Shown piece by piece: positions 23,031 through 35,441 of a stretch of 57,851 nucleotides of DNA (positions within the stretch are counted from its first letter, which is position 1; the number at the start of each line of letters is the position of its first letter). Under the pieces are notes generated by a model. It did no database searches. It was not told where the DNA came from and saw only the letters and a program-made list of their open reading frames with translations. The position numbers and the translations under genes were made by a program. Origin of the DNA: Basidiobolus ranarum (lineage: Eukaryota; Basidiobolomycota; Basidiobolomycetes; Basidiobolales); contig JASJQH010006885.1 in NCBI GenBank assembly GCA_040143965.1, positions 1 through 57,851 on the forward strand, in the 5' to 3' direction.

Positions 23031-23276
23031 ATGGGTCTTATCGATAAAATTCAAAACTCCTACATTTACACGCACTGGAAAGTTGGAAAGTATACCAAGA
23101 GACGTGGTGGCTGTCCAGACCTTGATAGAAGAGATTCCCGTTACTATGAGCGCAACTATGTGGATGGTGTCTACCTTGATGGTAGTGAGCGCCCTCCTCT
23201 ATCCAAAAGCAAAAGCTTCCTTAAGCGCAAAGATTCCCAAGTTGTGCGTTCGAGTGAGACCTACAATGACATGTAG
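23031..23276 (+). CDS. Small basic orphan protein, 81 aa
   Basis: An intronless frame behind a clear TATA box and leader, with a long T-rich downstream region. The start MGLIDKIQNSYIYTHWKVGK fits a possible N-myristoylation site (Gly at position 2), though this is weak. The middle is rich in Arg, Asp and Tyr (RRGGCPDLDRRDSRYYERNY) and the C terminus is basic and serine-rich. There is no signal peptide or membrane segment. I recognise no family. Codon choice and promoter context argue for a real, expressed small protein. Confidence 0.68.
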   Translation: MGLIDKIQNSYIYTHWKVGKYTKRRGGCPDLDRRDSRYYERNYVDGVYLDGSERPPLSKSKSFLKRKDSQVVRSSETYNDM

Positions 23277-24104
23277 CTATCTTACGCAGAGACTGACATA
23301 ACCTATTTCAGTTCAAGGTCGCTTGCACATTTTCTACCCCAATTCGTTCTTTTCAGTTTCTTTAAAGCTTTTCCAAACATAACAGTACGTTGCTTTACCT
23401 TTTCACAAGCTAAAGTGTTTTCCGTATCTTATTATTAAGGAATAAGGTATCATAGAAAATCCGTACGGTTTTCTAGCAATATATTTTCACCCATTTTCGT
23501 AGTAACCTTGTTGTTTGAAGGTTGATATTTACCCTTTAATATTTGCCGTACGCTCTATTTGAACTTTTTAATTGTAACATAGCCATCTCCCGCATATCTT
23601 GAGCCTTTAAAACTATCATTTATTTCTCTCTTAACTATTCATACAGTCTGGTTACTTTTCTTCGGGTATTCTTGATTCTCTCTAAAGATTTATTGAACGA
23701 AAGAAGCGTTCTTATTTTCTAATAAACTATTCCACGCATTATCGATATATGAATCACCCAAGTATGTATCCAATATACACAAGCTCAATTTCCCCACGAG
23801 TTCCTATTATATTATTGATGACATTTAAGTTTAAAAATACCTCTGCCAAGCCATGCTGACCACTTTATATTCCAGAACAAAGTATACAGTAATCCTCTAT
23901 CGTGTAAATTATTATAAAATAGAAATTGAAAAGTATACTAATTGTATTTTAATAGGAATCAATAAACAAATCTTGAGTGCTTTTTGCTTTGTGTTGATTG
24001 ATACTCAAAACAAACCAGAAAATTCACCACCGGTGTATTAGCTAAATCTAATCAACACCTCTCTGTACTCTAAAGTCCAATTTTATTATTACCATTTGAA
24101 AAGC
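23277..24104. other. Long T-rich region
   Basis: T- and pyrimidine-rich sequence, presumably the 3' UTR of the small gene and the promoter of HAUS3. A 62-codon frame at 23853-24041 is of low complexity and unsupported. Confidence 0.4.
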
Positions 24105-26660
24105 ATGGCAACAACCGTAGGGGAGTTCATTGATTTCTTACAACAGGCTGGTTATCCAGATGCTGCTGGAATTGACTCCAAACAAATCGAGTGGGCATTT
24201 CAAGCCAAGGAAACAGCACCGTTCATGGAGTGGCTACATAAAAATATAGATATAGAGACCAATGTACTATTGCCTGAAGAGCTTGAAGAGTAGTTATCTT
24301 ATTAACTTACGGAGCCAGTTAAATAGGAACTAATTTCATTTTGTTCTTTATTCTTTCTGTTAGGTATCAAGCACTGGAACAAGCAGGGAAAATTCCTCAA
24401 GTAAGTTATATTTGTGCTATTCATACAACTACCATCTTTCTAATGTTTATTTTCGTATGTAAGTTCTCGGATGACTATACCCCAGAGGAGATAGAGCCAC
24501 CCATTAGAAGTCTAATGAGTCACCTTTCTCAAGAATGTAGCAAAAGTGTTACTCGTCAACAAAATCATTCTCATCAACTGGACAAACGTAGTGCTTTGTT
24601 GAGGTAAGTGAAGAAACATGGTAGCGAACTTATTCCCAGTGTTTTTGACAGCTGTTCATTGGTAGCTCTAATTTGGAAGAATTAGAGAGCAGATTAGATT
24701 CTATGTTACAACTTGAGTCGGAAATGGATCAGAAACTGGAACAACAAGAGACAATCCTAAAAAATGAATCATCTAAGGTAGGTATATCTGTGTCCTCATT
24801 CCCTTAGATACACCACTAACGCATATGCGCGTTAATAGATGAATCATACGCTAAATGATATCGAGAAGTCAGTCAACAGCTTGATCTCGGATATCAGTCA
24901 TGAGAGGAGTGATGGTCAGTTAATCTCAGTTTTACTACTGGACAATCGGATGAATTATATATTAAATATGTTCTATAAACAGAGCCTCATACCTTCTTAT
25001 CTCAGGAGATTGGAAGTGCAAGAAAAATGACCAAACAATGCAAGTCGTTCGACACTGAGTTTATCAAACTTGTTGGTCAACTATTCAACAAGGTGCGGGT
25101 CTATGTGATTGAGATGTAGAAATCATGAGTTTAACCATCCCATCTTTACAGTCAGAAGGGATCTCTTACTATGGCCAGAACCTAGAGGAAGTTTTGGACA
25201 TTATAGATACACTGACGGAGGAGTTTGTGCAAGGTGATATACATGTGTATCTTACTTCTGATTGTTGAGTTATTGTTGACCCACTTTCAATAGGTGACAA
25301 ATCTCAGATGGAGCACGTCCTTGCGGAAGCTGAGAGACTAGTTTCGATGTAGATTGTCGTTCGTGTTGGATTTCAAATTTTTGCCTTTTACGCTCCTAAC
25401 CTATACATTCAATAGATATCCTAGTATCGATAAGAGGTACCTGGACTGTCAAGTTGAGCATGAAAAATGCCGAGAAACTCTACGTACACTGGAGGAAGAG
25501 AGCCTCCGTCTGGAAGTATATGGCACTGATATGTTGATGTTAAAGTGAGTGTTGTCTCATCTATTCAATGTATCCGTCTATTGATCCTTATTGATTAATC
25601 AACATTAGGCATGAGATTGAAAATTTCAAAGACGCTACCATCCAAATTGAATCTTCTTTATATGACGATCATGCTGAAATCTCTGACCTGTATGATGAGC
25701 TAGCCTCGTCTAAAGTCAAGTTTCCATTACTCAGTACACACTATCAGTCAATAAGCACTAGGCAAAAGTTCATTGCGCCCAAGTTGGAAAAGGTCTCTAT
25801 TTAATGTGACTTCTTTTAGAGAGACTGTTTACTAATTACTTCTTTCATAAAGATGGTTGAATTACTTGTTGACCAGAACTCACGTGAGCAGCTTATGTCT
25901 TTAATCAGTGAGTTCGAAATGGATCAGTTCATGCTGCGTTATAACGCACTTGTAGCACTTTCAGATGAATTGGATGACAAATTACAAGAGGTTCAAGCTA
26001 GACAGGTACATGACAATTTTGATGCTATATATTATGCATAATCTGAGCTCATATCAATCCTTTAACAGCACGCCAGAGCAGAGAAGGATTCACAGATTGT
26101 CACAAAAGCGGATATCATGGATAGTCGTGACTCCTACCTTCACCTTCTCAATCGCATGCTTGAAAACCAAACAGGTATGTTATCAATGCCTTTCAAACCT
26201 AGATCTCCATTACCAACTCACTTTCTTTGAAGTCGTGGAGGGTGATGAGAACGCCACTACTGCACTGTTTACTTCCTACAATACTCTAAAGACGAAATCC
26301 GAGGCGTTTGTTGCGCAAATCAACTCTTTGAGATCGGAGCTTTCCCGCTGTAAAGATGAAATAGATCAAACAGTAGCGAACAGTGAGCGTGCGGAAACGC
26401 TACTTCGACAAACTGTCTACAGGGATTCTTGTACAGAACAAATTCTATTGGATTCCAAGAAAGTATTTGACTTGCAAAATGAGTTTAAAAGCCAAATTAT
26501 GGAGCTCAAGACTCATTACAAGAAATGCAAAGAGGCAACACATATGGACGACATGCTATTCAACCAAAAAGGAATCTTCGAGTGGTTCTACTTGAAGCCT
26601 CATAAACTTGAGAAATACATTGAATTACTGAGAAAGCAAAAGAATGAAAGCAAAAATTAA
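24105..26660 (+). CDS. Augmin complex subunit 3 (HAUS3 homologue)
   Basis: Augmin recruits gamma-tubulin to existing spindle microtubules for branching nucleation. Thirteen exons close to 598 residues, against 603 in human HAUS3: 24105-24289, 24364-24400, 24464-24603, 24666-24777, 24839-24914, 24983-25092, 25152-25233, 25294-25348, 25416-25544, 25609-25792, 25853-26005, 26069-26174, 26233-26660. The N terminus carries the diagnostic block (FIDFLQQAGYPDA, IEWAFQAKETAPFMEWLHKN, LEEYQALEQAGKIPQ). The rest is almost all coiled coil, with VEGDENATTALFTSYN and a C-terminal FEWFYLKPHKLEKYIELL matching the human end. The weakest junction is 24914/24983, chosen because it keeps the frame open. Confidence 0.85.
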
Positions 26661-27061
26661 CTCTGAATTCGATATTTATCTATTCTTGTTTGAATATACT
26701 CCCTGTACACATCGCTTTGGAGGTAACACTCTGCAACTGTATTAAATATCGTGATCAGCCACTGTCAACTCAGATAATACCAATTTCTAATCATTTGGAC
26801 ACTGGTTCACTAGTAAATAAATGATGTACACAAATTCGAATTTCTATATGAGTGGTGCCGAGTCAAATTTTGTTCAAAGAAAATCAGAAACATATGTTGG
26901 GTGTTTTACGAGTCAGTATAAGGCACTTTTTTTCACTGATTTAAGGTAAAAACTCTGTGGACTGGCTCCATATTAGCATCAATTTTTGTAGGGAAAGTTA
27001 GTCACGTCATATATATTCTCTGAAGTGACAACAAACCATTTCCCTAACACCTACCGTCACA
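26661..27061. other. Intergenic
   Basis: 400 bases holding the HAUS3 3' UTR and the promoter of the PHD gene. No other feature was seen. Confidence 0.4.
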
Positions 27062-30046
27062 ATGGAAGTTGATGGTGAGTAACCGTGGAACAATATGCTA
27101 CCACTACAACCACGGGTCTCGTATTTTATCTGTTTAGAAAGCTTTTCCCACGCGTCTTAATCTTAGATAAGAAGAGGGATTTTCACGCGTTACGAGACTC
27201 GAAAAGAATAACAATCAACTTCACTTTTATTTATCTTTTTCTTTTTAAAATTTTCATTTTAGAAACCCCTAGAACCACTCGGTCTCGTAAACGGAAACTT
27301 GATTCGGCAGAAAAAGAAAACTCGAGTCATAAAGATGAGATATCAGAAACTAAGAAAATAAGTCCACCTAATTTCGATCCACCAGTATCCCCTTCGCCTG
27401 TTCCAAGAAGAAGAGGAAGACCACCAAAACATAGAAAAGTATTGGATGTTCTAAACGCCAAAGAATTACTCGATGTAAAGGAGTATCCCAAAAGTCCCTC
27501 AAGCACCACTTCTGGCCCGCCTGAAATTGATAGCGAATACATCCGACCTGAAATAGATGAGAAAGGAGAGATGAAAATCACCCCAGATGGAGAGTTGCTT
27601 GGTGGTCAGTAAGAATACCCATTTTAAGAGTGATTTGCTAAAAACTGAAGTTATTATATTTCACGTATTTAGGCCGAAAATATAAAACTGCTGTTTTTCA
27701 ACTTCCTGAACGACACCCAACTTGCTATTACATGTTCTCTATGGAGGTGGCAAAGTTACTAGGATATCGTGATAGTCACTCGTTTTTCAACAAAAATCCC
27801 AACCTAGTGAGATTATGGGCCACTGAAACGGAGCGACATTATTTGGTGGAGCAAGGACTACTAGCATCTATGCTGAAAAGTAGACCCATTGCCCTGCTTA
27901 CTGCTCATTCTGCATTCAAAAATTTCGGCGCTAAAGTAGTTAAGAATGGTAAGAGAGGAATAGATGATTATTACGAGGCGGAGGCTATAGCAATGGGATT
28001 TTACGAGGACTCTAACAGAGAAGAAGAACCGAGAACTGTCCCACCTAATATCCCATCTGTTTCGACACCAAGCCACTCTGCTTCAGGACTGCCTGAGAGT
28101 CTCAGCTCTCTTGGCCAAGTGAACCCAATCAACTGGATGTACATATGTGCTTCATCTACTCGAAGCTTCAACTCGGTGCTAACACACCGTCGCAAGGCTA
28201 ACCCCAACTTTTTTGATATACATACCAATTTGGACCAGGTGCCCAGTGCCACTCAGCCTCAAGAAGTATGGGTGGAGAAGCTGAATGATGTCAAAGCAAG
28301 GGCAGGTGCGCAAATCGATCCAGATATGAAATTCCAAGTGAAGAACATGGTTAATTATGTTGGCAAATTGCCTAACAAAGAGCTATTGGATTTAATTCCA
28401 CCCGATATGGCAAAGGAGGCAATTGAGCTAATTCAAGTTCGAGAAGAACAGGAAATTGAAGATGGTTCACTCAAATATCCCATCGCTATAGTGAATGGAC
28501 AATATCAGGAAGCATATCCAATGTAGGTTTATTGTGGATTATTTTGGGTGATAGTTTCAGAATGTTGATCGCGCTTTTTTATGTAGTCATCGCACACGCT
28601 TGAACCAAGTGTTACCCAAGAACTCTTCGCAAAGTAGCCCGTACGCCGTGCAAGCAATGTATCCCTCTTTGTTTGCCGCTTCACAGAACCCGCCTCAAAA
28701 TAAGGCGCTAGGTACACCTACTCCCCAACAAATACAGCAAACAATGATGAGCCCCTCAGTTCATTTAGTTTCTAAGCAGAGTCCAGCGCCAGAAGCATCA
28801 GTATGTATTAAATGGACAGAGATGTTGATATAAATTCCTAGGTTGATGAGTGTTTATTTTTAAACAGGGTAGTTCTATGAAGCCTACAGCCGCTTTTACC
28901 TGTGGTATTATTGCTAGTAGTACTGGACAACCATGTAGACGACTAGTAACTTTTGATGGCGAGCGTTGTCTCTATCATAAGAGTATTTTAGCGTTGAATA
29001 TGGCCAATGGCTCACGGGCGACCAGTGAAGTCTCACAGCCACAGACTCCTTCCAGAACGAGCAAAGAAGATGATGAAGAGGAAGTAGGGTCTGAAGGAAG
29101 TGTAAGTTAATCTAACGATTTATAGCTCTACGCTGCCCATTACCATCTTTTTGCTAACATCAATATAAATATCTAGCCTAGACAAAACATTTCCACAGTT
29201 CCTCCTAATGCGTGCGTCCACTGCCACTCGTTACTCACTCCTTCTGCTTTAGTGACCAAGGAAAATACTCCACCCTTCTCTCTGTTAGAGATGCTAACTT
29301 GTGCTCGTTGTGATGGCAAACACCATCCACTCTGCATTCATCTCAATACAACTAGGCTAATAAATGCCTGTGAGAGCTATCCATGGGAATGTAACGATTG
29401 TAAGATGTGCGTCGTTTGTGAAAGTACTGGTGACGAAGAGACATTGTTAATCTGCGATGATTGTGATCGTGCTTGGCATATGACTTGTTGTGTGCCATCG
29501 GTGAGCGAATTACCTAAAGGTAAGTTGGTAAAACATTTTCTAGTTGACATTGACCATTGAAATTTACTCGTTCTATTAGATAAATGGCTTTGTCCCCTAT
29601 GCGCCAAATGCCAGACATGTGGACCTAAACCTGATTTGCCACCTTCCGAATTTCAACATGCTCTCGCACCTCCATCTGGTGATAAGAAGTATCCCACATA
29701 TTTGGCTACATATTGTATGAATTGTTATCGCGACTTTCAAGCAAATAGGTATTGTCCATGTTGTATGCGTACATTTACAGAAGACGCTGAGGAAGAGATG
29801 GTTTGCTGTGATCAATGCGACAGATGGATTCATCGAATATGCGATTCTTCGTTAACGAAAGAAAAGTATCAAAGACTGGCTGAAGATGAAACCATGAAAT
29901 ATCTGTGTCCATTTTGTGAGAAAAACCCACCAGAAGATGTTGCTGAAATCGTTAAGCTTGACCATAACCCAGTAGCTGTTCCCTATATTGCCGGAGCTGG
30001 TAAAGAGTATTTCTATGGAGATGGAACACCCAAGAACGACTCATAA
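27062..30046 (+). CDS. RSC7/SWP82-PHF10-like chromatin remodelling subunit with three PHD fingers
   Basis: Seven exons (27062-27074, 27263-27604, 27673-28522, 28587-28800, 28868-29101, 29177-29519, 29580-30046) close to 820 residues. Order of parts: basic N terminus with an AT-hook-like PRRRGRPPKHRK near residue 70; an RSC7/SWP82 block at about 119-215 (GRKYKTAVFQLPERH, MEVAKLLGYRDSHSFFNKN, LKSRPIALLTAHSAFKNFG); a PHF10 SAY-type end near 385-402 (YPIAIVNGQYQEAYP); a small C3H zinc motif near 485-510 (CGIIASSTGQPC, then RCLYH); a PHD pair at about 563-672 (LTCARCDGKHHPLC, LLICDDCDRAWHMTCC); a third PHD at about 695-770 (MVCCDQCDRWIHRIC). It probably reads histone tails within a SWI/SNF (PBAF-like) complex. 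Fungal RSC7/Swp82 proteins lack PHD fingers, whereas animal PHF10 has two. Confidence 0.9.
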
Positions 30047-31136
30047 TTTATTTTTTACTTGAATATTACAAATCCTCAATCTTCTTGTAAATGATTTCTC
30101 GTAATTCTCTCGCTACTCTTGTCATCTTTTGCCAGCCAGCTTCACCTCGGTAGCATTCTTCCTGAGCTTATAAGCTTCCACATTTTTATTTACATTCTCG
30201 TCGATATTCCGACATTCATAAGCTTGGATGTTTATTTTCCCTTTTAATTATCTACATGATTCCGAATGTATTTTTTTCGTTTGTCTCCTTTCAAGTCTGT
30301 AGACCTCCTCCACACCCCGCTTCGAATCACGCATTTTTTTGATAGCCATAGTTGACATATTACTCGAAAAGCTCCACCTGTTCTGCTTAGCCACCCAAAC
30401 CAGCTTTTTGAATCACCAATTTTCTACTTTAAAAATATAGAAATATAAAGTTTATCTCTTAAATAGCAGGTCTGCCCTCTTTTTACACATCCCGCTTCAA
30501 CAACCGAGCTATGATGATTATCTGATTATTTATCGAAGTCAGCATTTCAGTATCACCACATTGCATCGCATTGCCATAAAGATAATCACGAATTGTCAGT
30601 TGATTATATTCATCTGGTATCTGGTGCTTACCTAGTCCTGTGATCAAGATTATATTAACACTTGTGGAACCGGCATCGTGTTAACGGATGGAAGCCTAAG
30701 TAAAGCCTTAGAGTTCGTTTGCCAGCGCGGAATTATATGTACCTATTCTACAGATGGTTGTTTTGGATAGAGCCCATGAATGTAATTGAAGGAAAGAACC
30801 CTGCATCCAGTACATATCCATAGATTAGCATGTTATTTTATACCGCCTTCCGGATTGAAACGGAGTAGAGTAAGATGTACGGGCAAATTCCGGTACCCCA
30901 TAAATTCACTCTGATGATCAAATTGTGAAGATAGCCCAGATAAGGATGACCACTACAAGTCATAGAAGTTTGAATGAATAAAAGCGTGGAGATTCGACCG
31001 AATCAACCATCCACTTAGAGGATTTCGTAGGCCGTACATATAATACCCCAGAGTTCGCCTAATCCCTTTTATTAGGCTACTGATTGATTTTTAATTCTTT
31101 ACTTGGCCATTCACCTTTCTTCAGTCAATAGTAACT
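30047..31136. other. Intergenic, 1.1 kb
   Basis: Pyrimidine-rich 3' flank of the PHD gene, then the MPC2 promoter (a TATAATA-like stretch near 31036). No ORF or repeat of note. Confidence 0.4.
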
Positions 31137-31610
31137 ATGTCTTCTTCTGCTGTTATTCGTTTCTGGAACCATCCTGCTGGTCCTAAGACTGTACACTTTT
31201 GGGCTCCTGCTGTTAAATGGGTATACTTTTCACACGTTGCAATAATATTATTATCCCCAGGACTCAAGCATATGAATATATTTTAGGGATTGGTCTTTGC
31301 CGGTATTGGTGATTTGAGTCGTTCCCCCGAACAACTTTCACTTTCTCAACAAACAGGTAGAATAAAAAGGAGTTTAGTAATAATCTACGAAGTAAATTTC
31401 ACTAACATGGCCCAATTTTTTTTCATTTCAACTTGGATAGCTTTGGCCTGTACCGGACTTATTTGGTGTCGTTACTCTACTCAAATCATCCCCAAGAATT
31501 GGTCACTTTTCTCAGTGAACTTATTCGTTGCTGGTACTTCACTTTACCAATTGTATCGTATTTATGACTACAGAAGTAAGCAAGAAGCTGACAAGAAAAT
31601 TGCTGCTTGA
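31137..31610 (+). CDS. Mitochondrial pyruvate carrier, MPC2 type
   Basis: Imports pyruvate across the inner mitochondrial membrane as a heterodimer with MPC1. Exons 31137-31220, 31287-31356 and 31441-31610 give 107 residues, typical for the family. Family marks: RFWNHPAGPKTVHFWAPAVK, GLVFAGIGDLSRSPEQLSLS, and the closing helices TGLIWCRYSTQIIPKNWSLF and SVNLFVAGTSLYQLYRI. Three short membrane helices are visible, with no cleaved presequence, as usual for this family. It appears complete. Confidence 0.94.
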
Positions 31611-32603
31611 AAACACTTAAGAGTGTTTTTCTTTACCTATCACTTCTCCTTCCCCTTTTTCTTCCTCTTTTCATTTCATACATATGCACCCATAAAAATG
31701 ACAATATAATTTCCCTATTCTTGAGTATTGAAATAATTCTTCTATATATCTTGAATATGATTTCATAGGAACTATGTTCTCAAAATAAAGATGTGATTGA
31801 TGACTATGAATGATTCAGTGATTTCTTGTTATTTAATCCACTCCATCCAACGTACCCTAGTTGCTTAACCCTAACCCTAACATACCCTCAGGAACCACTT
31901 CAAACCCAATCCCTTAAACACGCGAAATGAAATGGTTGGGAAAGAATCCCATGAGAACTCACCAAAGATGATTCGATAAAAATCCAAGGGGATTATTTAT
32001 TATAATGACCAAAAAAAATCATGCTAAACACTCCCCCAACCACCCAGAAATATATGTAAGATAATAAAATTGGGTAATTTAAAATAGCCTCTTATCACCC
32101 AACGCTCCCCCAATTATCCGATGTTCATAATAGAAATTATATACTAAAATAAAAGAAAAAAACCAGGTTTGAAATTCAACTACAAAAACCAACATGACTA
32201 ACTAAAACTAAAAAAAAATACTATCAACTCGATTAAACTATGGAAAATGACCAATCCCCTAAATTAATAAACGCCACGCCACTTGATTAATGTTGTAAGT
32301 CACAGAGAAAGGATAACTCAAGTATATCCCGTTACAAACAGTACATCTTGAAGTTCTTCACTACAAAAATCCTCCGCTGTAAACATGTCGATAAATTGTA
32401 TATATATACTCCATCTACTGAAATTTTGCAAATTATTAATAAAATATTTCCTTGACTGACGAATGCTGATCCAATAGGTCATGCGAGCACAGAGTGGGTG
32501 CATCTCATCTCCGGCGACGCCTCTAACTCTTCATCTTGATTAAGTTATGGGAAGATCAATGAAATAAAGATACGGATGATGAAGCATCCCATAGGAATGA
32601 ACT
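31611..32603. other. Convergent 3' region, A-rich
   Basis: Between MPC2 and the PAS-GATA gene. It holds a short telomere-like repeat (AACCCTAACCCTAAC at 31867-31881) and an A-rich tract around 32000-32240. No gene was seen; 32318-32503 is an unsupported frame. Confidence 0.4.
31867..31881 (+). repeat. Interstitial telomere-like repeat
   Basis: Two and a half units of CCCTAA, the common fungal telomere unit, inside a gene-rich region. It is short enough to be chance, but a second one occurs near the Copia fragment at the right end. Confidence 0.35.
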
Positions 32604-35441
32604 TCATCTGTTCTCACGAGCGTTTCCGGAAGAGCTTGGTAAACTTGAGGGTATGTGAACTGGGCGTGAATATGATGAATGAGAAACGGAGTATTGGTGA
32701 GCTGAGGATCGTTCAATAAGAGTACCAGATTTGGGAGTGGGTTGGCTCATGGCATTTGGTCGTAAGTGGGATGTCGAGGATACTGGGAAATTAGTGATGG
32801 AACGGGTGATATTCGAATTCGATGTTGGTGTTGTGGTGTTCGTTTTTTGCTGTTGCTTTCCGGCTCGGGCTATGGATCTTGAATACCTCAGACCACATGC
32901 ATTGCATAGCCTATAATGATCAATTGTTAATATTACTCGTCAGTTTGTTAACCATCCACTCATGAATAGTTACTTACGTCTTGTGTCCAGTCGGGCCACG
33001 TCTCCATTCAGGACTTTGACTCGTGTTGCAGCTTTCACACCTTTTTTGTACAGTTGTGGTGCTATGAAGAAATGATATCGGTACTCCACCTCGAGTCATT
33101 GCATATCCTTGAACTAAAGGAGGAATATGATGCCCAGGATTTGACGATCTAAATTGATTTACTGTTTGAGAGCGGACACCCACTGGTGTGGACATAACAT
33201 GGGGAAGAGGCGACTGCGAGTATGCCAGTCCAGAAGTGGGGTGATGAGGCTGAGGCTCTACTAGCTGTGATATTGGAGGCAATGATGCATTGGATAGAGT
33301 AGAATCTCTGTGGGGTACTGGCGATGAATGACGACGATTGATTCCAGGATGATCCATTGGCATAAAAATATCACTTTCTGAATGGTTACGACCTAAAACA
33401 CGAACTCTAAGATCTTCTTGCTCCGACCGAAATTTCTTTCCAAGAGTTAGACAAGCCCCACTACTCTGCTCATTCGATATTCGCTTATTAGGGGACAATG
33501 GAGAAGATACTTGATTCTCTGGGATTTGAGAAAGTGAGCTACTCATTGTTATATTCATTTTGTCTCTTGGTCGAGCAAAAGTAGTGTGAGGCTCAGATGC
33601 GCGGCGGTTAGCGTTGAAATTGGGATCGGATATATCATCTCTCAAGGTAGGTAAGGACGGAAGACTTGCTCGGTTATGAGAATTTCGGGGATAGTACGGA
33701 TACATACGAAAAAATTCGCCAGATGTGCTTCCATCGGGCGACATCTGAGGGCCACCATGAACTGATGGAGAGCAAGGGGTCAAAGGCATTTCAGATGTGG
33801 TGGTTTGAGGATGATTTAGCAGATGAGACATGCTAGGCATACTTGTAGGTGGCGCATATGAGATGGCAGGCTTGGTATCTAAGTAAAAATATTTAGTTTA
33901 CACCGATTAATACTGACGTCATAAAACAATATACCTAGAACTTTCTCGTTCAACGGCGAATAATGTCGCTTACCAGGAGGAAGAGTTAACTGCAACGGCT
34001 GTTGAGCAGCAAAATTAGACAGCAGCGGCGCTACAGACTGAAAGCATGCAAACGTGACTGAACCATATGGGATGACTATACATTGAATGTATTGTAATGA
34101 TCCATCCATATGAGTCATACTATGTTTACCAGAGTATCTTTGTATGCACAAACAGCCGTCGGTTGGTGGTGCTTTTCCTAAATGCTCCTTGATTTTGTAT
34201 AAATCCTCTGGTTTAAGATGATGCTCTAGGACACCTCTCGACCCGGGGGGAGGAACTTGCTGAGCACCGGTCAGCTTGCAGAAAGTTTCCTCTGGCCAGC
34301 AGAGCAATGGCGAAAGAGCCTTGGAGTCCAAGATAAAAAATATTCTACCGCAGCTAGATGCAGAGTTGGTAGAGATAGAAGTAACAAATGAATTGGGCGT
34401 GGCAGCTTTGTAAGATGGGCTTTGAGGAGTATTTGGTGTCAGCGGAACATCAGATATGTGTCTGGAATGTCCCAACTGTCTATCCTGCTCGCTAAGATAC
34501 CGAACACACTGTGCCCAATTATCAATGTCCTATTGTGGGAAAAAAAACAGCAAAGTAAAGAAAAATATTAAAACATGAACTGTAAGAAAAGAAGTAAAAA
34601 ATAATATGCTAACCTGAGCGTCGTAGTTTTGCTGACCGCATACATGATTTTGCTGCTCATCTATTTTGGGATATACTAGAATTAATGTCTTTCTTATGCA
34701 CAATTTAGAGTTTGGTTATAAGATTTACCCTCAATTGGATGGAAAATTCCAAGAACTACACCGTCACAAACAACATTAAGAGTGATGTCCATTACAAGAT
34801 ATCCCTCCTGTTCCTCTTCGTCGTCTAAATCAATAACATCTTTTGGTTCGTTGTTATGGTGGGTTGGAATACTCGAACCGAAGTAGGAACGTGGAGAACG
34901 TGTTTGCACCGGAAATGTAGGACTCGGTGGCAAAGAAGGCTTTCGAGAATTGTGATACTTGTTTTCTGGTTGTGAAGATACTGCAATTGAAGCTTTACGA
35001 CCAGGTCTCGCTAAGGGATGAGACAAGAAAATATTTCGAAACTGACATCTAAGAACAAGAGTATGTTAGAACAATGATTCAGACAACAATGGCTCGAACG
35101 TTCAAAGAAGGCTTATATGTAAGTACCTAGTAACTGAGCCAAGTAAGTCCCGTTGCTCTATAGACCGTGAAATGTCTCTCTTGGCTGGTGCATACTCCGA
35201 TGGATGCAGGTAATCATAAAAGCAAGTACCCAATATGGTGTTGTCATTTTGTAAGGTGTCTCTCAAACTAGATGAAATATACACGAAGGCGAGATTGGAA
35301 GTAGAAAGAAGCGCCCAAAAGCACGTTCTTTGGGTTGCTGACATTTGTTCCCTTAAGATTCTGTTTGTCCGTCTTCGCGAATGCACGCCAAATGATTCGT
35401 TCAGTGTATACACAAGTACTGTGGAGAATCCGTAATATAAA
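32604..35441 (-). CDS. PAS-domain GATA transcription factor (white-collar related, no LOV motif)
   Basis: Exons 35441-35127, 35048-34729, 34675-34614, 34529-33935, 33878-32978 and 32910-32604 are mutually in frame, giving at least 800 residues from the internal ATG at 35344. Coding probably extends upstream (VLVYTLNESFGV is protein-like), so the true start is unresolved and the 5' end is given at a likely acceptor site. A PAS-like fold at the N terminus (LAFVYISSSLRD, FYDYLHPSEYAPAKRD, GSVTRCQFRNI) is followed by a second (FCKLTGAQQVPPPGSRGVLE onwards) and a Pro/Ser-rich linker. The single C-terminal GATA finger is split by an intron (CESCNTSQSPEWRRG / LCNACGLRYSR). The flavin-binding motif GxNCRFLQ of blue-light LOV domains is absent. 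It is probably a nuclear regulator; its signal is unknown. Confidence 0.87.

Noticed and set aside
32731-32916. Plus-strand 61-codon frame
   Set aside because: Opposite the last exon of the PAS-GATA gene, which has a continuous frame and completes the zinc finger.
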